Origin: an uncultured bacterium
GTDB lineage: Bacteria; Actinomycetota; Coriobacteriia; Coriobacteriales; Coriobacteriaceae
Direction: 5' to 3'
Assembly (NCBI GenBank): GCA_905214465.1
Contig: CAJMMD010000037.1
Coordinates: 1 to 20,816, forward strand
Length of the DNA: 20,816 nucleotides
Shown here: piece after piece, positions 7,061 through 14,540 of the stretch
How positions within the stretch are numbered: position 1 is the stretch's first letter
How the letters are laid out: the number at the start of each line of letters is the position of its first letter
Program-made: the position numbers and the translations under genes
Notes under the pieces: generated by a model
Told to the model about the DNA's origin: nothing
What the model saw: the letters and a program-made list of their open reading frames with translations, nothing else
The model's database searches: none

Positions 7061-7061
7061 C

Positions 7062-7103
7062 AAAAAAACGAGCGAGGATCGCGGGGTCCTCGCTCGTTTT
7101 TTT
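7062..7103. terminator. Bidirectional intrinsic terminator between convergent genes
   Basis: An 11-bp stem (7068-7078 with 7087-7097, ACGAGCGAGGA) has an A7 run on its left and a T7 run on its right, so it has U-tracts in both directions. It serves both the plus-strand zinc-ribbon gene and the minus-strand topoisomerase gene that converge here. Confidence 0.92.
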
Positions 7104-7125
7104 GGGCAATGCTTCGACTGCGCCG

Positions 7126-9717
7126 TTACTTGTCGGCGGCCTTCTTGGCCGTCGTCTTCTTGGTGGTCGACTTCTTGGCAGTCGACTTTTTCTCCGTCGA
7201 AGTCTTCTTCGCAGCGGTCGTCTTCTTTGCCGTGCTCGCCTTGGTTGTGGTCTTGCGGCCGCGGGCGGGCTTCTTCTCCTTGGTCGGGCAGTCCATGTTC
7301 ACGCAGATGCGCCACGGACCGCGCGCCGTGTTGACCACCACGATGGGGGCGCCGCACTCGGGGCAGGTCTCGCCCGTCGCCTCGAGCTTACCGCGCGCCG
7401 GCAGAGGATAGCTCACGCCGCAGTCATCGTAGTTGGTGCAGCGGATAAAGCGCTTGCCGCTCTTCTCGCTCTTGTGCGCGATCAGGTCGCCATGGCGTCC
7501 GGCCTCGGCGCACACCTTGCACTCGCCCACCTTAAGGTCAGGCTCGTAGTTGGTGGGGCACGTGGGGTTCACGCAAATCTCGAAGGCCTTCTGGCGGAAC
7601 GGCTGGCACTTAATGCGCGGCGCGCCGCACTCGGGGCACACGGCCGCCTCGCCCTCGAGCGGGCTCACCTTGACGCCGCTCGGCACCGGATAGGTCACAT
7701 CGCAGTCGGGCCAGCCCATGCAGCCGATAAAGCTGCCGCGGGTCTTGGCGCTCGTCTTCATAACCAGGTCCTTGCCGCACTTGGGGCAAGCGCCCACGCG
7801 CGCATCGGCCGTGACGGCGTCGCTGATGGCGTCGCCCAGTTCCTGCGTATGTTTGAGCAGCTCGTCGAGCACGCCGGCCAGCAGCGCGCGCGAGTGCGTC
7901 ACGACATGTTCTTCGGTGTCCTCGCCGCGCTCCACGCGGGTCATGTCGCCGTCGAGCTCGCTGGTCATATCGGGGCTCGTGATGCGCGGGGCAAACTGCG
8001 ACAGTGCATCGATAATGGCGATACCCAGCTGGCTCGGCTCCACGGGATCATTTTTGAGATAGCGCACGGCATACAGGCGCTCGATGATGCTCGCGCGCGT
8101 GGACTTGGTGCCCAGGCCGCGCTTTTCCATCTCCTGCACGAGCTTGCCCTGGCTGTAGCGCGCGGGCGGCTCGGTCTGCTTGGCCTCGAGTTTAATGTCG
8201 AAAACGTCGACCGTATCGCCCTGCTCCAGCGGCGGCATCTGCTCGTCGCGCTTAAGTCCATACGGATACGCCTCGCGGAAGCCCGGGGTCACGAGCACGT
8301 CGCCCGAAGCCACGAACGGCTCGCCGTTGACGTCGAGCTCGAGCTTGGTGTTCTCGATGGTCGCGGGCCCCATGAGCGTTGCCAGGAAGCGGCGGGCGAT
8401 GAGGTCGTAGAGCTTGCGCTGGCCGCCATCGAGCGTGGACGGATCGCCTTCGCCCGTGGGGTAGATGGGCGGGTGGTCGGTGGTCTCGACTTTGCCGCGC
8501 GTGGGCTTCATGGGGCCGGCGAGTACCTTTTTGCACACGGGCGCCAGCGCCGGGTTGATCTTTGCCAGGTCGCTCACCACGGCGCCCAGATCGAGCGTCG
8601 CAGGGTACACGGTGTTGTCGACACGCGGATAGCTGATGAGGCCCGCCATGTAGAGGGACTCGGCGATGCGCATGGTACGTGCAGGTGAGATGCCCTCGGC
8701 CGCGGCGGCAGCCTGCAGCGAGGTCGTCGCAAACGGCGTGGGCGGCTGCTGCTTGCGGGAGCGCTTGGTCACCGCGGCGACGGTTGCCGTCGTAGCGCCG
8801 TCGACGTGGCCGTACGCCGTCTCGGCAGCATCTTTGTCGGTAAAACGTGTCGTCTTGTGCGCAATCTTAAAGCGGTCATCCTCGGCAGCACCCTGAGCGG
8901 CACCCATGCCGCGAATCTGCCAATAGTCCTCGGGCACAAACGCCATGCGTTCGCGTTCGCGCTCGACCACCAGAGCGAGCGTCGGCGTCTGCACGCGGCC
9001 GGCGGAGCGCACGTTGCCAAAGCCGCCAAACTTGGCGAGCGTCAGGTAGCGCGTGAGCACCGCGCCCCAAATGAGATCGATGTGCTGGCGGCTCTCGCCG
9101 GCGTCGGCCAGATTCTGGTCGAGCGAGACAAGATTATCGAAGGCCTGCGTAATCTCGGCCTTGGTAAACGAAGAATACTGGGCGCGGGCGACCGGCAAGT
9201 CAGGCGCAACCTCGCGCACTTTGTTGAGGGCGTCCGAACCGATCAGTTCGCCCTCGCGGTCGAAGTCCGTGGCGATAATGACGCTGTCGGACTTCTTGGC
9301 AAGGTTCTTGAGCGAGCGGATGAGCTCCTTCTCGGCCGGCAGCTTAATGACGGGCGCCCAGGTGAGGTAAGGCAGGCTCTCGAGCTTCCAGCCCTTGATG
9401 GAGATACCATCGGCAAGAAACGGCTTGCGCTTGGTGTCGTAGGGCGGACGTGCCAGGCCATCGGGCATATCGGCCGGCAGCATCTCGCCGTCCTCGGTGA
9501 CCGAATACCAGCCCAGCTTTTTATCGAACAGCACGCTGTCGCAAAAATCGGGCGCAAGGATGTGACCGGCAAGGCCGATGGTCACGCACTCCTCGCCCTT
9601 CCACTCAAAACGGTAGATGGCGGTGTTGTACACCTTGTCCTTTTTGGGTTTGCCCGTGGACAGACGCTCGGCAATCTGACGCGCGGCGTCGTTTTTCTCT
9701 GCGATGATGAGCTTCAA
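7126..9717 (-). CDS. topA: Type IA DNA topoisomerase, archaeal-TopA-like, with four zinc ribbons and a Lys-rich tail
   Basis: This 863-aa enzyme relaxes DNA by single-strand passage. The N-terminus MKLIIAEKNDAARQIAE resembles archaeal/haloarchaeal TopA (LIITEKdnAARrIA) more than E. coli TopA or TopB. The Toprim motif is DFDREGE (151-157), and the catalytic Tyr is probably Y363 in ISYPRVDNT, where Val replaces the usual Thr of YPRTD. Four zinc ribbons follow (about 644-672, 694-720, 733-766, 785-810). The last ~50 residues are a KKTTAKK/KKST repeat tail like that of histone H1 or actinobacterial TopA, probably for DNA binding. The start is TTG at 9717: AGGAG lies 6 nt upstream and the family motif begins at once. 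It lies 54 nt after hypB with no terminator seen, so it may belong to the tat-hyp transcript. Whether it is the main relaxing enzyme (topA) or a topo III-like one (topB) cannot be settled here. Confidence 0.88.
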   Translation of the reverse strand: MKLIIAEKNDAARQIAERLSTGKPKKDKVYNTAIYRFEWKGEECVTIGLAGHILAPDFCDSVLFDKKLGWYSVTEDGEMLPADMPDGLARPPYDTKRKPFLADGISIKGWKLESLPYLTWAPVIKLPAEKELIRSLKNLAKKSDSVIIATDFDREGELIGSDALNKVREVAPDLPVARAQYSSFTKAEITQAFDNLVSLDQNLADAGESRQHIDLIWGAVLTRYLTLAKFGGFGNVRSAGRVQTPTLALVVERERERMAFVPEDYWQIRGMGAAQGAAEDDRFKIAHKTTRFTDKDAAETAYGHVDGATTATVAAVTKRSRKQQPPTPFATTSLQAAAAAEGISPARTMRIAESLYMAGLISYPRVDNTVYPATLDLGAVVSDLAKINPALAPVCKKVLAGPMKPTRGKVETTDHPPIYPTGEGDPSTLDGGQRKLYDLIARRFLATLMGPATIENTKLELDVNGEPFVASGDVLVTPGFREAYPYGLKRDEQMPPLEQGDTVDVFDIKLEAKQTEPPARYSQGKLVQEMEKRGLGTKSTRASIIERLYAVRYLKNDPVEPSQLGIAIIDALSQFAPRITSPDMTSELDGDMTRVERGEDTEEHVVTHSRALLAGVLDELLKHTQELGDAISDAVTADARVGACPKCGKDLVMKTSAKTRGSFIGCMGWPDCDVTYPVPSGVKVSPLEGEAAVCPECGAPRIKCQPFRQKAFEICVNPTCPTNYEPDLKVGECKVCAEAGRHGDLIAHKSEKSGKRFIRCTNYDDCGVSYPLPARGKLEATGETCPECGAPIVVVNTARGPWRICVNMDCPTKEKKPARGRKTTTKASTAKKTTAAKKTSTEKKSTAKKSTTKKTTAKKAADK

Positions 9718-9771
9718 AAGAGGCTCCTATCTCGTGTCTCTGCGGCTACGCCCGCCCGTATGGCGGCCGAC

Positions 9772-10455
9772 TTACGCCCTTGCTTGCTCAATCTGCCCGA
9801 TGAGCCAATCGCACCAGGCATCCATGCCCTCGCCCTTGCGCGCGCTCACGGCAAACCGCGGCGCCTGCGGATTGAGGTCATCGAGTGTCTTAGTATACCT
9901 ATCCATGTCAAAATCGAAAGCCGGAGCCACGTCGACCTTGTTGAGCAGCTGCGCGCCGGCGTGTTGGAAGATGCCCGGGTACTTGATGGGCTTGTCGTCG
10001 CCCTCGGGCACCGAGAGAATCATGATGGACAGGTTCTCGCCCAGGTCAAAGTCGACCGGGCAGACCAGGTTGCCCACGTTTTCGATAAAGATGACGTCGA
10101 TGTTCTCCAGACCGACGGCCTGGTCGAAGGCATCGACGGCCTCCATGATCATGTTGCCCTCGAGGTGGCACAGGCCGCCCGTGTTGATCTGAATGGCGGG
10201 CATGCCGGCTTCCTTCATGGTGATGGCGTCGACGTCCGAGGCGATATCGCCCTCGATGACAGCACAGCGCAGGCCGGCTTTGTCACGCAGGCGCTCGTTG
10301 GTGCCCAGAATCGTGGTGGTCTTGCCCGAGCCGGGGCTCGACAGCACATTGATCACGTAGGTGTTTGTCTCATTAAATCGCTGACGCAGCTGATCTGCCA
10401 GGCGCTCGTTGCGCGACAGAATCGGCGATGCAATATCAATCGTTTTCTCGGCCAT
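9772..10455 (-). CDS. hypB: Hydrogenase nickel incorporation GTPase HypB
   Basis: This 227-aa cytosolic GTPase delivers nickel, together with HypA, to the large subunit of [NiFe] hydrogenases. Seen are the P-loop SSPGSGKTTT (39-48), EGDIASDVDA (68-77), the metal-site segment TGGLCHLEG (C96, H97), ENVGNLVCP (C132) and NKVD (172-175). It lacks the N-terminal CxxCGC or His-rich nickel-storage region of some HypB proteins, so it is a minimal form. The ATG at 10455 has AAGGAG upstream. It lies 55 nt after hypA and may have an internal promoter (10481-10486). Other hyp genes (C, D, E, F) and the hydrogenase itself are not in the window. Confidence 0.95.
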   Translation of the reverse strand: MAEKTIDIASPILSRNERLADQLRQRFNETNTYVINVLSSPGSGKTTTILGTNERLRDKAGLRCAVIEGDIASDVDAITMKEAGMPAIQINTGGLCHLEGNMIMEAVDAFDQAVGLENIDVIFIENVGNLVCPVDFDLGENLSIMILSVPEGDDKPIKYPGIFQHAGAQLLNKVDVAPAFDFDMDRYTKTLDDLNPQAPRFAVSARKGEGMDAWCDWLIGQIEQARA

Positions 10456-10480
10456 ACTTAGCGCTCCTTACTTTGGCCCC

Positions 10481-10486
10481 TTTATA
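10481..10486 (-). promoter_or_regulatory. Possible internal -10 box (TATAAA) before hypB
   Basis: The minus strand reads GGGGTATAAAGG in the 55-nt hypA-hypB gap, matching the GGGGTATCAT style seen before tmk and comF. The leader would be only about 20 nt. hypB could therefore be expressed apart from tat-hypA, but the box may be fortuitous. Confidence 0.3.
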
Positions 10487-10510
10487 CCCCATCACCAGAT
10501 GGCTAGCGGG

Positions 10511-10867
10511 CTAATCGTCGGGGGTTTCGATTTCGATACTTGCGATATCGAGCTCGCGGCCGTGCAGTAGGCGCACGTTGGCACCACCACACTGAGGACA
10601 GCGACAGTGGAAGCGATCGTGGTCGAAAACCTCGCCGCAGTCTAGACACTCGCTTTGTGGATGGACCTCCTCCACGGCAAGCTCGCAGCCGCGCGTGAGC
10701 GGGTCCTCGTCGCGAAACGTCTCCCACGCAAAGTCGAGCGCCTCGCGCACAACTTCGGTCATATCCCCGATACGCAGCGTTACCAAAACGGCGCGCGAGG
10801 CCCCCGCCCCACGCGCCGCGCGAATCACTGTATCGAGTATGCCGTTGACAATGCCAACCTCGTGCAT
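10511..10867 (-). CDS. hypA: Hydrogenase maturation nickel chaperone HypA
   Basis: This 118-aa protein begins MHEV, so His2 and Glu3 supply the N-terminal nickel site of the family. It carries a structural zinc site from two CxxC pairs (C74/C77 and C90/C93; an extra Cys is at 88). HypA binds Ni2+ and partners HypB in [NiFe] hydrogenase, and in some species urease, maturation. The ATG at 10867 is 6 nt after the tatC stop and its GAGGAG ribosome site lies within the end of tatC, so translation is probably coupled. That physical link to Tat genes fits a hydrogenase exported by Tat. Confidence 0.95.
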   Translation of the reverse strand: MHEVGIVNGILDTVIRAARGAGASRAVLVTLRIGDMTEVVREALDFAWETFRDEDPLTRGCELAVEEVHPQSECLDCGEVFDHDRFHCRCPQCGGANVRLLHGRELDIASIEIETPDD

Positions 10868-10873
10868 ACCGAT

Positions 10874-11665
10874 TTACTCCTCGTCGTCCTCGTCGTCCGA
10901 GAACAGGTCCAGACGGCTAACGAACAGGCCCTCCTTGCCCTCGCGCGCGGTAATGACCACGCGAGCGATGGCGAGCGAAATCTCGTAGAGCGAGAGCAGG
11001 GCGCCATACATGAGACCCAGCGTAACGGGCGAGCCGTCGGGCGTAATCACAGCCGAACCCACGAGCAGGCCTACGTACACGTAGCGCCAGGCGCTGCGGA
11101 AGGCCGCATAGGACACGATGTGGAAAACGGACAGGTAGAAGATGATGAGCGGCAGCTCAAACGCCACACCAAAGCCGATCATAAAGAGCAGCTCCATGTT
11201 GACGTAGTTCTCCAGATCGGGCAACGCCGTAGCGACAGCCGAGGTCTCGCCGATGAGCCACTCAAAGCCCGCCGGGATGATGATGAAGTAGCAAAAGATG
11301 GCACCCAGGAAGAACAGCACCGTCGAGGCGAGCACCGTGGGCACAACCCACTTGCGCTCGTTGGGGCGCAGTGCCGGCAGGAAAAATGCCAGAATCTGCC
11401 AGATGATCATGGGCGTGCACATGACCACGGCCATCTTGATGGCAAGCGAGAAGCGCAGGCCAAAGCCGCCGAGCGTGGTGGTGATGTAAAACTTACCGTC
11501 CGGCACAAAGGAGCGGATGGGGTCCTCAAGAATATCGAGCACCACGGGCGTGGCAAAGTACAGCACGATGGCGGCGGCAAACACCGAAACGACCACGATG
11601 GTCAGGCGGCGACGGAGCTCTCCCAGGTGATCGAAGAGCGGCATGCGCGCAGGTCCGATCGGCAT
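10874..11665 (-). CDS. tatC: Sec-independent protein translocase TatC
   Basis: This 263-aa polytopic inner-membrane protein is the signal-peptide receptor core of the twin-arginine translocase, which exports folded proteins. Near the N-terminus is the hallmark MPLFDHLGELRRRL (8-21), followed by about six hydrophobic segments typical of the family. The conserved P..F.W region appears as IIIPAGFEWLIG. The C-terminus ends in a short acidic tail (DLFSDDEDDEE). The ATG at 11665 shares one base with the tatA stop (TAATG), giving tight translational coupling. hypA follows 6 nt downstream. Confidence 0.96.
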   Translation of the reverse strand: MPIGPARMPLFDHLGELRRRLTIVVVSVFAAAIVLYFATPVVLDILEDPIRSFVPDGKFYITTTLGGFGLRFSLAIKMAVVMCTPMIIWQILAFFLPALRPNERKWVVPTVLASTVLFFLGAIFCYFIIIPAGFEWLIGETSAVATALPDLENYVNMELLFMIGFGVAFELPLIIFYLSVFHIVSYAAFRSAWRYVYVGLLVGSAVITPDGSPVTLGLMYGALLSLYEISLAIARVVITAREGKEGLFVSRLDLFSDDEDDEE

Positions 11666-12237
11666 TACTCATCGCCTCCCTTCGGGGCGTCGGCGGCAGC
11701 AGCCTCGGCATCGTCCTCGACCTCGAGCTCGCGAGCGAGCTGGTCGACGACGGCCTTGCGCTTGCGGGGACGACGGGCGTAGAGGTCAGCCGTCGTGGGC
11801 TCTGCCGGCTCGGGCTCGGGCTCTGCAGCAGGCTCGGGCTCGACGGCAGCAGCAGGCTCTGTACCCTCGGCCTCATCAACAGCGCCTTCGCCCTCAGCAG
11901 CACCCTCGCTTGCGGCCTTCTCGGCAGCAAGACGGGCGCGACGCTCGGCAAAGGTCTCCTTCTTGGCGGGCGCTGCCGTCTCGGCGGCATCCTCGTCCAC
12001 ATCGGAATCGTCGTCGGTCGCAGCAGTCTTCTTGGGCTTGACCGGGGCCGACGCGGCCTCGCTCACCGGATCGATAATCTCGGACTGAACAACGGCCGTC
12101 ATCTTTTCCTGCGTCTCGCGGAACTGACGGATGGCACGGCCGATCGTGCGGCCCATCTGCGGGAGCTTATCCGGGCCAAACAGCAAAAAGCCGAAGACCA
12201 CGATGATCGCGAGCTCACCCTCTCCAATACCAAACAC
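11665..12237 (-). CDS. tatA: Sec-independent protein translocase TatA/TatB family, extended
   Basis: This 190-aa protein has a short N-terminal membrane helix (GEGELAIIVVFGFLLFG) followed by the FGPDKLPQMGRTIGRAIRQF hinge and amphipathic helix that define TatA/TatB. It is much longer than a typical TatA (about 60-100 aa). The rest is an Ala/Glu/Pro-rich, probably disordered tail with EPEPEP-like repeats and a basic patch RRPRKRK. No second TatA/B gene is nearby, so it may serve both roles. The GTG at 12237 is chosen because GGAGG lies 5 nt upstream and the family N-terminus starts there; an in-frame ATG at 12282 would add 15 atypical residues. It is the first gene of the tat-hyp cluster. Confidence 0.9.
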   Translation of the reverse strand: MFGIGEGELAIIVVFGFLLFGPDKLPQMGRTIGRAIRQFRETQEKMTAVVQSEIIDPVSEAASAPVKPKKTAATDDDSDVDEDAAETAAPAKKETFAERRARLAAEKAASEGAAEGEGAVDEAEGTEPAAAVEPEPAAEPEPEPAEPTTADLYARRPRKRKAVVDQLARELEVEDDAEAAAADAPKGGDE

Positions 12238-12312
12238 ACATACCTCCAAGGCTCGATGTGAGTCGAGCCCGCACCGCGCCATTCGGCCGGAACTCGTCTA
12301 TTCATTCGGTCA

Positions 12313-12318
12313 AGTATA
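12313..12318 (-). promoter_or_regulatory. Possible -10 box (TATACT) for the tat-hyp operon
   Basis: TATACT lies on the minus strand about 75 nt before the tatA GTG, directly after the hairpin 12319-12346. TATACT also precedes the aminotransferase and gntR. No matching -35 is seen; the hairpin occupies that space. Confidence 0.35.
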
Positions 12319-12346
12319 GCGCCCGGACGCCAAAACGTCCGAGCGC
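12319..12346 (-). terminator. Hairpin after the STAS gene, weak terminator
   Basis: On the minus strand an 11-bp stem (GCGCTCGGACG with CGTCCGGGCGC, one T-G wobble) has a 6-nt loop. There is no U-run after it, so termination would be inefficient or factor-dependent. It lies 45-72 nt after the STAS stop and abuts the proposed tat -10. Confidence 0.5.
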
Positions 12347-12390
12347 TTCACAAACATATGCCAAACGGCACGCCCTTTTGGGGGCAAAGA

Positions 12391-12705
12391 TTATGCAGCG
12401 GTGATCGAAATCTCCTGGTCGACGCCCAACAGCTGAACCACGCGCATCACCGGGGGCTGCACGTTGACGCAGCTAAAACGCTTACCATGATCAGCTGCGT
12501 GGTGTGCGGCGCCCACAAGCACGCCAATGCCCGTCGAATCGATGTAGCTCACCTGGGCAAAATCGAGCTCAACGGCCTCAGTGGGCTGCTCGAGCGCCAG
12601 GTCGATGGCATTGCGCAGGCTATCGGCGTTAGAGATATCGATCTCACCGGTCACCTTAATGGTGTAGAGCTCTGGCGTGGGGTTGGTGGAAATACCCAAA
12701 TCCAT
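12391..12705 (-). CDS. STAS-domain anti-sigma-factor antagonist
   Basis: This is a 104-aa single-domain STAS protein of the SpoIIAA/RsbV type. The phosphorylation segment DFAQVSYIDSTGIGVLVGA (48-66) has the conserved Ser57 after Asp56. In the partner-switching scheme, the dephosphorylated form binds an anti-sigma kinase and frees a sigma factor; phosphorylation at this Ser reverses it. No anti-sigma kinase, sigma factor or phosphatase is adjacent, so partners must lie elsewhere. The ATG at 12705 has AAAGGAG 7 nt upstream. A possible -10 (TACTAT, 12737-12742 on the minus strand) lies in the 66-nt gap after the aminotransferase gene, so it may be transcribed alone or by read-through. Confidence 0.93.
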   Translation of the reverse strand: MDLGISTNPTPELYTIKVTGEIDISNADSLRNAIDLALEQPTEAVELDFAQVSYIDSTGIGVLVGAAHHAADHGKRFSCVNVQPPVMRVVQLLGVDQEISITAA

Positions 12706-12771
12706 GTATACGCTCCTTTACGTATCGAAAGTGCGGATAGTACTAGGCGCGGACTTGCGGGGCCCTACGCG

Positions 12772-14076
12772 TTAGGCGCGCTCGGCACGCGCAAGCTCGG
12801 CAGCGACGAGCTTGACAGCCAGCACCAGCACATCGAGCGCAGCCTCCAGGTCCTCGACCGTGGGATAGCTCGGCGCGATGCGGATGTTGGTGTCGCGCGG
12901 ATCCTTGCCATAAGGCCAGGTGGCACCAGCCGGCGTGAGCTTGACGCCCAGGTCGGCACAAAGCGCGGCGACCTTCTGGGCCGAGCCCTCGGGGCCATCG
13001 AAACTCACAAAGTAGCCGCCATGGGGATGAGTCCAAGTGGCGCAACCCGTGTTACCCAAGCCCTCGGTGAGTTTACGCTCAACGGCCTCAAAGCGCGGGC
13101 GCAGGAACTCGGCATGCTTTTTCATGTGCTCCTTGACCGCCTCGATGGTGGGAAGGAAACGCACGTGACGCAGCTGGTTGAGCTTATCGGCGCTAATAAG
13201 ACCGGCCTTCAGGCGCTTGGAGAACTCGGCGATGACCGCGGGGCTCGCACCGATAAAGCCGATGCCGGCGCCCGGGAAGGTGATCTTGGACGTCGAGGCA
13301 AAGGCCACCACGCGATCCTCGGTGCCCGCCGCGCGAGCGAGGTCAAAGATATTTGCGAGCTCGTCGGTCTCGTCGTACAGGTCGTGCACGCAGTAAGCGT
13401 TGTCCCAGAAGATGCGGAAATCGGGCGCGGCCGTGGGCATCTCGACCAAGCGGCGCACAGTGTCCTCGCTAAAGGTGATGCCCGTGGGGTTGGAATACTT
13501 GGGCACGCACCAGATACCCTTGATGGAATCGTCGGCGGCAACCAGGCGCTCGATCTCGTCCATGTCGGGGCCGTTGTCGGTCATCGCGACGGGGACGTTC
13601 TCGATGCCCAGATCGGCGGTGATGCCAAAGTGGCGATCGTAGCCGGGAACAGGGCACAGGAACTTGACCTTCTTGCCGTCGTGCGCTGCCTCGTAAGCCT
13701 CCCAAGGGTCGCTGCCGCACGAGCCGCAACGCCAGAACATACCGGCGATATCGTGCTCGATCAGCAGGCTCGATGAGCCCAGTACGAGCGTCTGCTCGGC
13801 AGGACAACCCAGGAACTCCCCCGCCAGCTTGCGTGCCGAGGGAATGCCCTCAAAGCAGCCGTAGTTGGAGCAGTCGACGTTGCCGTCATGCAGATCGGCA
13901 TCGGCATTGAGGATATCGAGCATGGGTCGAGAGATGTCCACCTGGGAGGGCGACGGCTTGCCGCGGGCCATGTCGAGCGCCAGGCCCTTGGCCTTGACCT
14001 CAGCGACCTCGGCTTTGAGCGCCTCGATGGCGGCATCGAGTTCGGTGGTTTCCATCTTCTGGTAGATCGTCTGCAT
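12772..14076 (-). CDS. aspT: Aspartate aminotransferase, Corynebacterium AspT-like (class I fold, PF12897 type)
   Basis: This 434-aa PLP enzyme should interconvert aspartate plus 2-oxoglutarate and oxaloacetate plus glutamate. It closely resembles the C. glutamicum AspT type. Shared features are LDMARGKPS (34-42), NYGCFEGI (71-78), CPVPGYDRHF (141-150), NGPDMDEIE, VPKYSNPTG (191-199, N196), FWDNAY (D225, Y228), and ASTSKITFPGAG with the Schiff-base lysine at K264. HPHGGYF and NIRIAPS (substrate-binding Arg) are near the C-terminus. The ATG at 14076 has AAAGGT about 9 nt upstream; a second Met at residue 8 is possible. It is probably monocistronic, with a small orphan gene diverging from its 5' side. 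Confidence 0.93.
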   Translation of the reverse strand: MQTIYQKMETTELDAAIEALKAEVAEVKAKGLALDMARGKPSPSQVDISRPMLDILNADADLHDGNVDCSNYGCFEGIPSARKLAGEFLGCPAEQTLVLGSSSLLIEHDIAGMFWRCGSCGSDPWEAYEAAHDGKKVKFLCPVPGYDRHFGITADLGIENVPVAMTDNGPDMDEIERLVAADDSIKGIWCVPKYSNPTGITFSEDTVRRLVEMPTAAPDFRIFWDNAYCVHDLYDETDELANIFDLARAAGTEDRVVAFASTSKITFPGAGIGFIGASPAVIAEFSKRLKAGLISADKLNQLRHVRFLPTIEAVKEHMKKHAEFLRPRFEAVERKLTEGLGNTGCATWTHPHGGYFVSFDGPEGSAQKVAALCADLGVKLTPAGATWPYGKDPRDTNIRIAPSYPTVEDLEAALDVLVLAVKLVAAELARAERA

Positions 14077-14118
14077 GGGGTGCGACCTTTCGCGAAGCGG
14101 TACGTTGCAGTTCGTCTA

Positions 14119-14124
14119 AGTATA
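14119..14124 (-). promoter_or_regulatory. Possible -10 box (TATACT) for the aminotransferase
   Basis: TATACT on the minus strand lies 42 nt before the ATG at 14076. The candidate -35 region (about 14142-14148) reads ATAACG and is weak. Confidence 0.4.
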
Positions 14125-14226
14125 GACCGCCATCGTCGCAACGTTATGAAGCCGTGATAGATTAAGTTCATCGCAATCAATTACGAATCGCCGCGCATGC
14201 CGGCGTGGGGCGCCCAAGGAGGCACT

Positions 14227-14481
14227 ATGGAGTACGGATCGTTTCAGGCCGAGGAATTCGGCGACTTGCAGCGCCTGGTCGACGGACTGTTTTACGACCG
14301 CCACGCCATCGACCGCCTGGATCTGATCGTACAGGCCGAAATCTTGGACCTGGCGCCCGACCTCATGGAAATCGTGAACCTTTTGCCGCCCGGCTACTAC
14401 GACCGCCAGTCACTTTGCGACCAGCTCAACTCCGCCTTGGCCGCCCACGGCTGGGGCGCCGTCTACGGCACCGTGGAATAA
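14227..14481 (+). CDS. Small acidic orphan protein, function unknown
   Basis: This 84-aa protein starts at the ATG at 14227 with AAGGAGG only 4 nt upstream. An in-frame ATG 30 nt earlier lacks such a site. The sequence is acidic in its first half (QAEEFGDLQRLVDG) and soluble-looking, with a conserved-looking segment EIVNLLPPGYYDRQSLCDQLNSALAAHGWG (about 48-77). I do not recognise a named family. It diverges from the aminotransferase gene and is followed by the 14541-14768 element, whose right end is a terminator, so its mRNA may run through that element. Confidence 0.75.
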   Translation: MEYGSFQAEEFGDLQRLVDGLFYDRHAIDRLDLIVQAEILDLAPDLMEIVNLLPPGYYDRQSLCDQLNSALAAHGWGAVYGTVE

Positions 14482-14540
14482 GCCTCGAGGCCGGCATTTG
14501 GCCCGTTTCCCGACCCTGGCGAGGCTTGTTTTAGGGCTTG

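Noticed and set aside
7129..7270. Tandem repeat or phase-variable tract in the topoisomerase 3' end
   Set aside because: The Lys/Thr/Ala tail is encoded by degenerate codons without exact repeat units long enough to slip.
6988..8688. Long plus-strand open frame (566 codons) opposite the topoisomerase gene
   Set aside because: It starts within a repeat and terminator and runs antisense to conserved topoisomerase motifs; composition is shadow-like.
8806..10461. Plus-strand open frame opposite topA and hypB
   Set aside because: It spans two well-supported minus-strand genes and has no recognisable domain.
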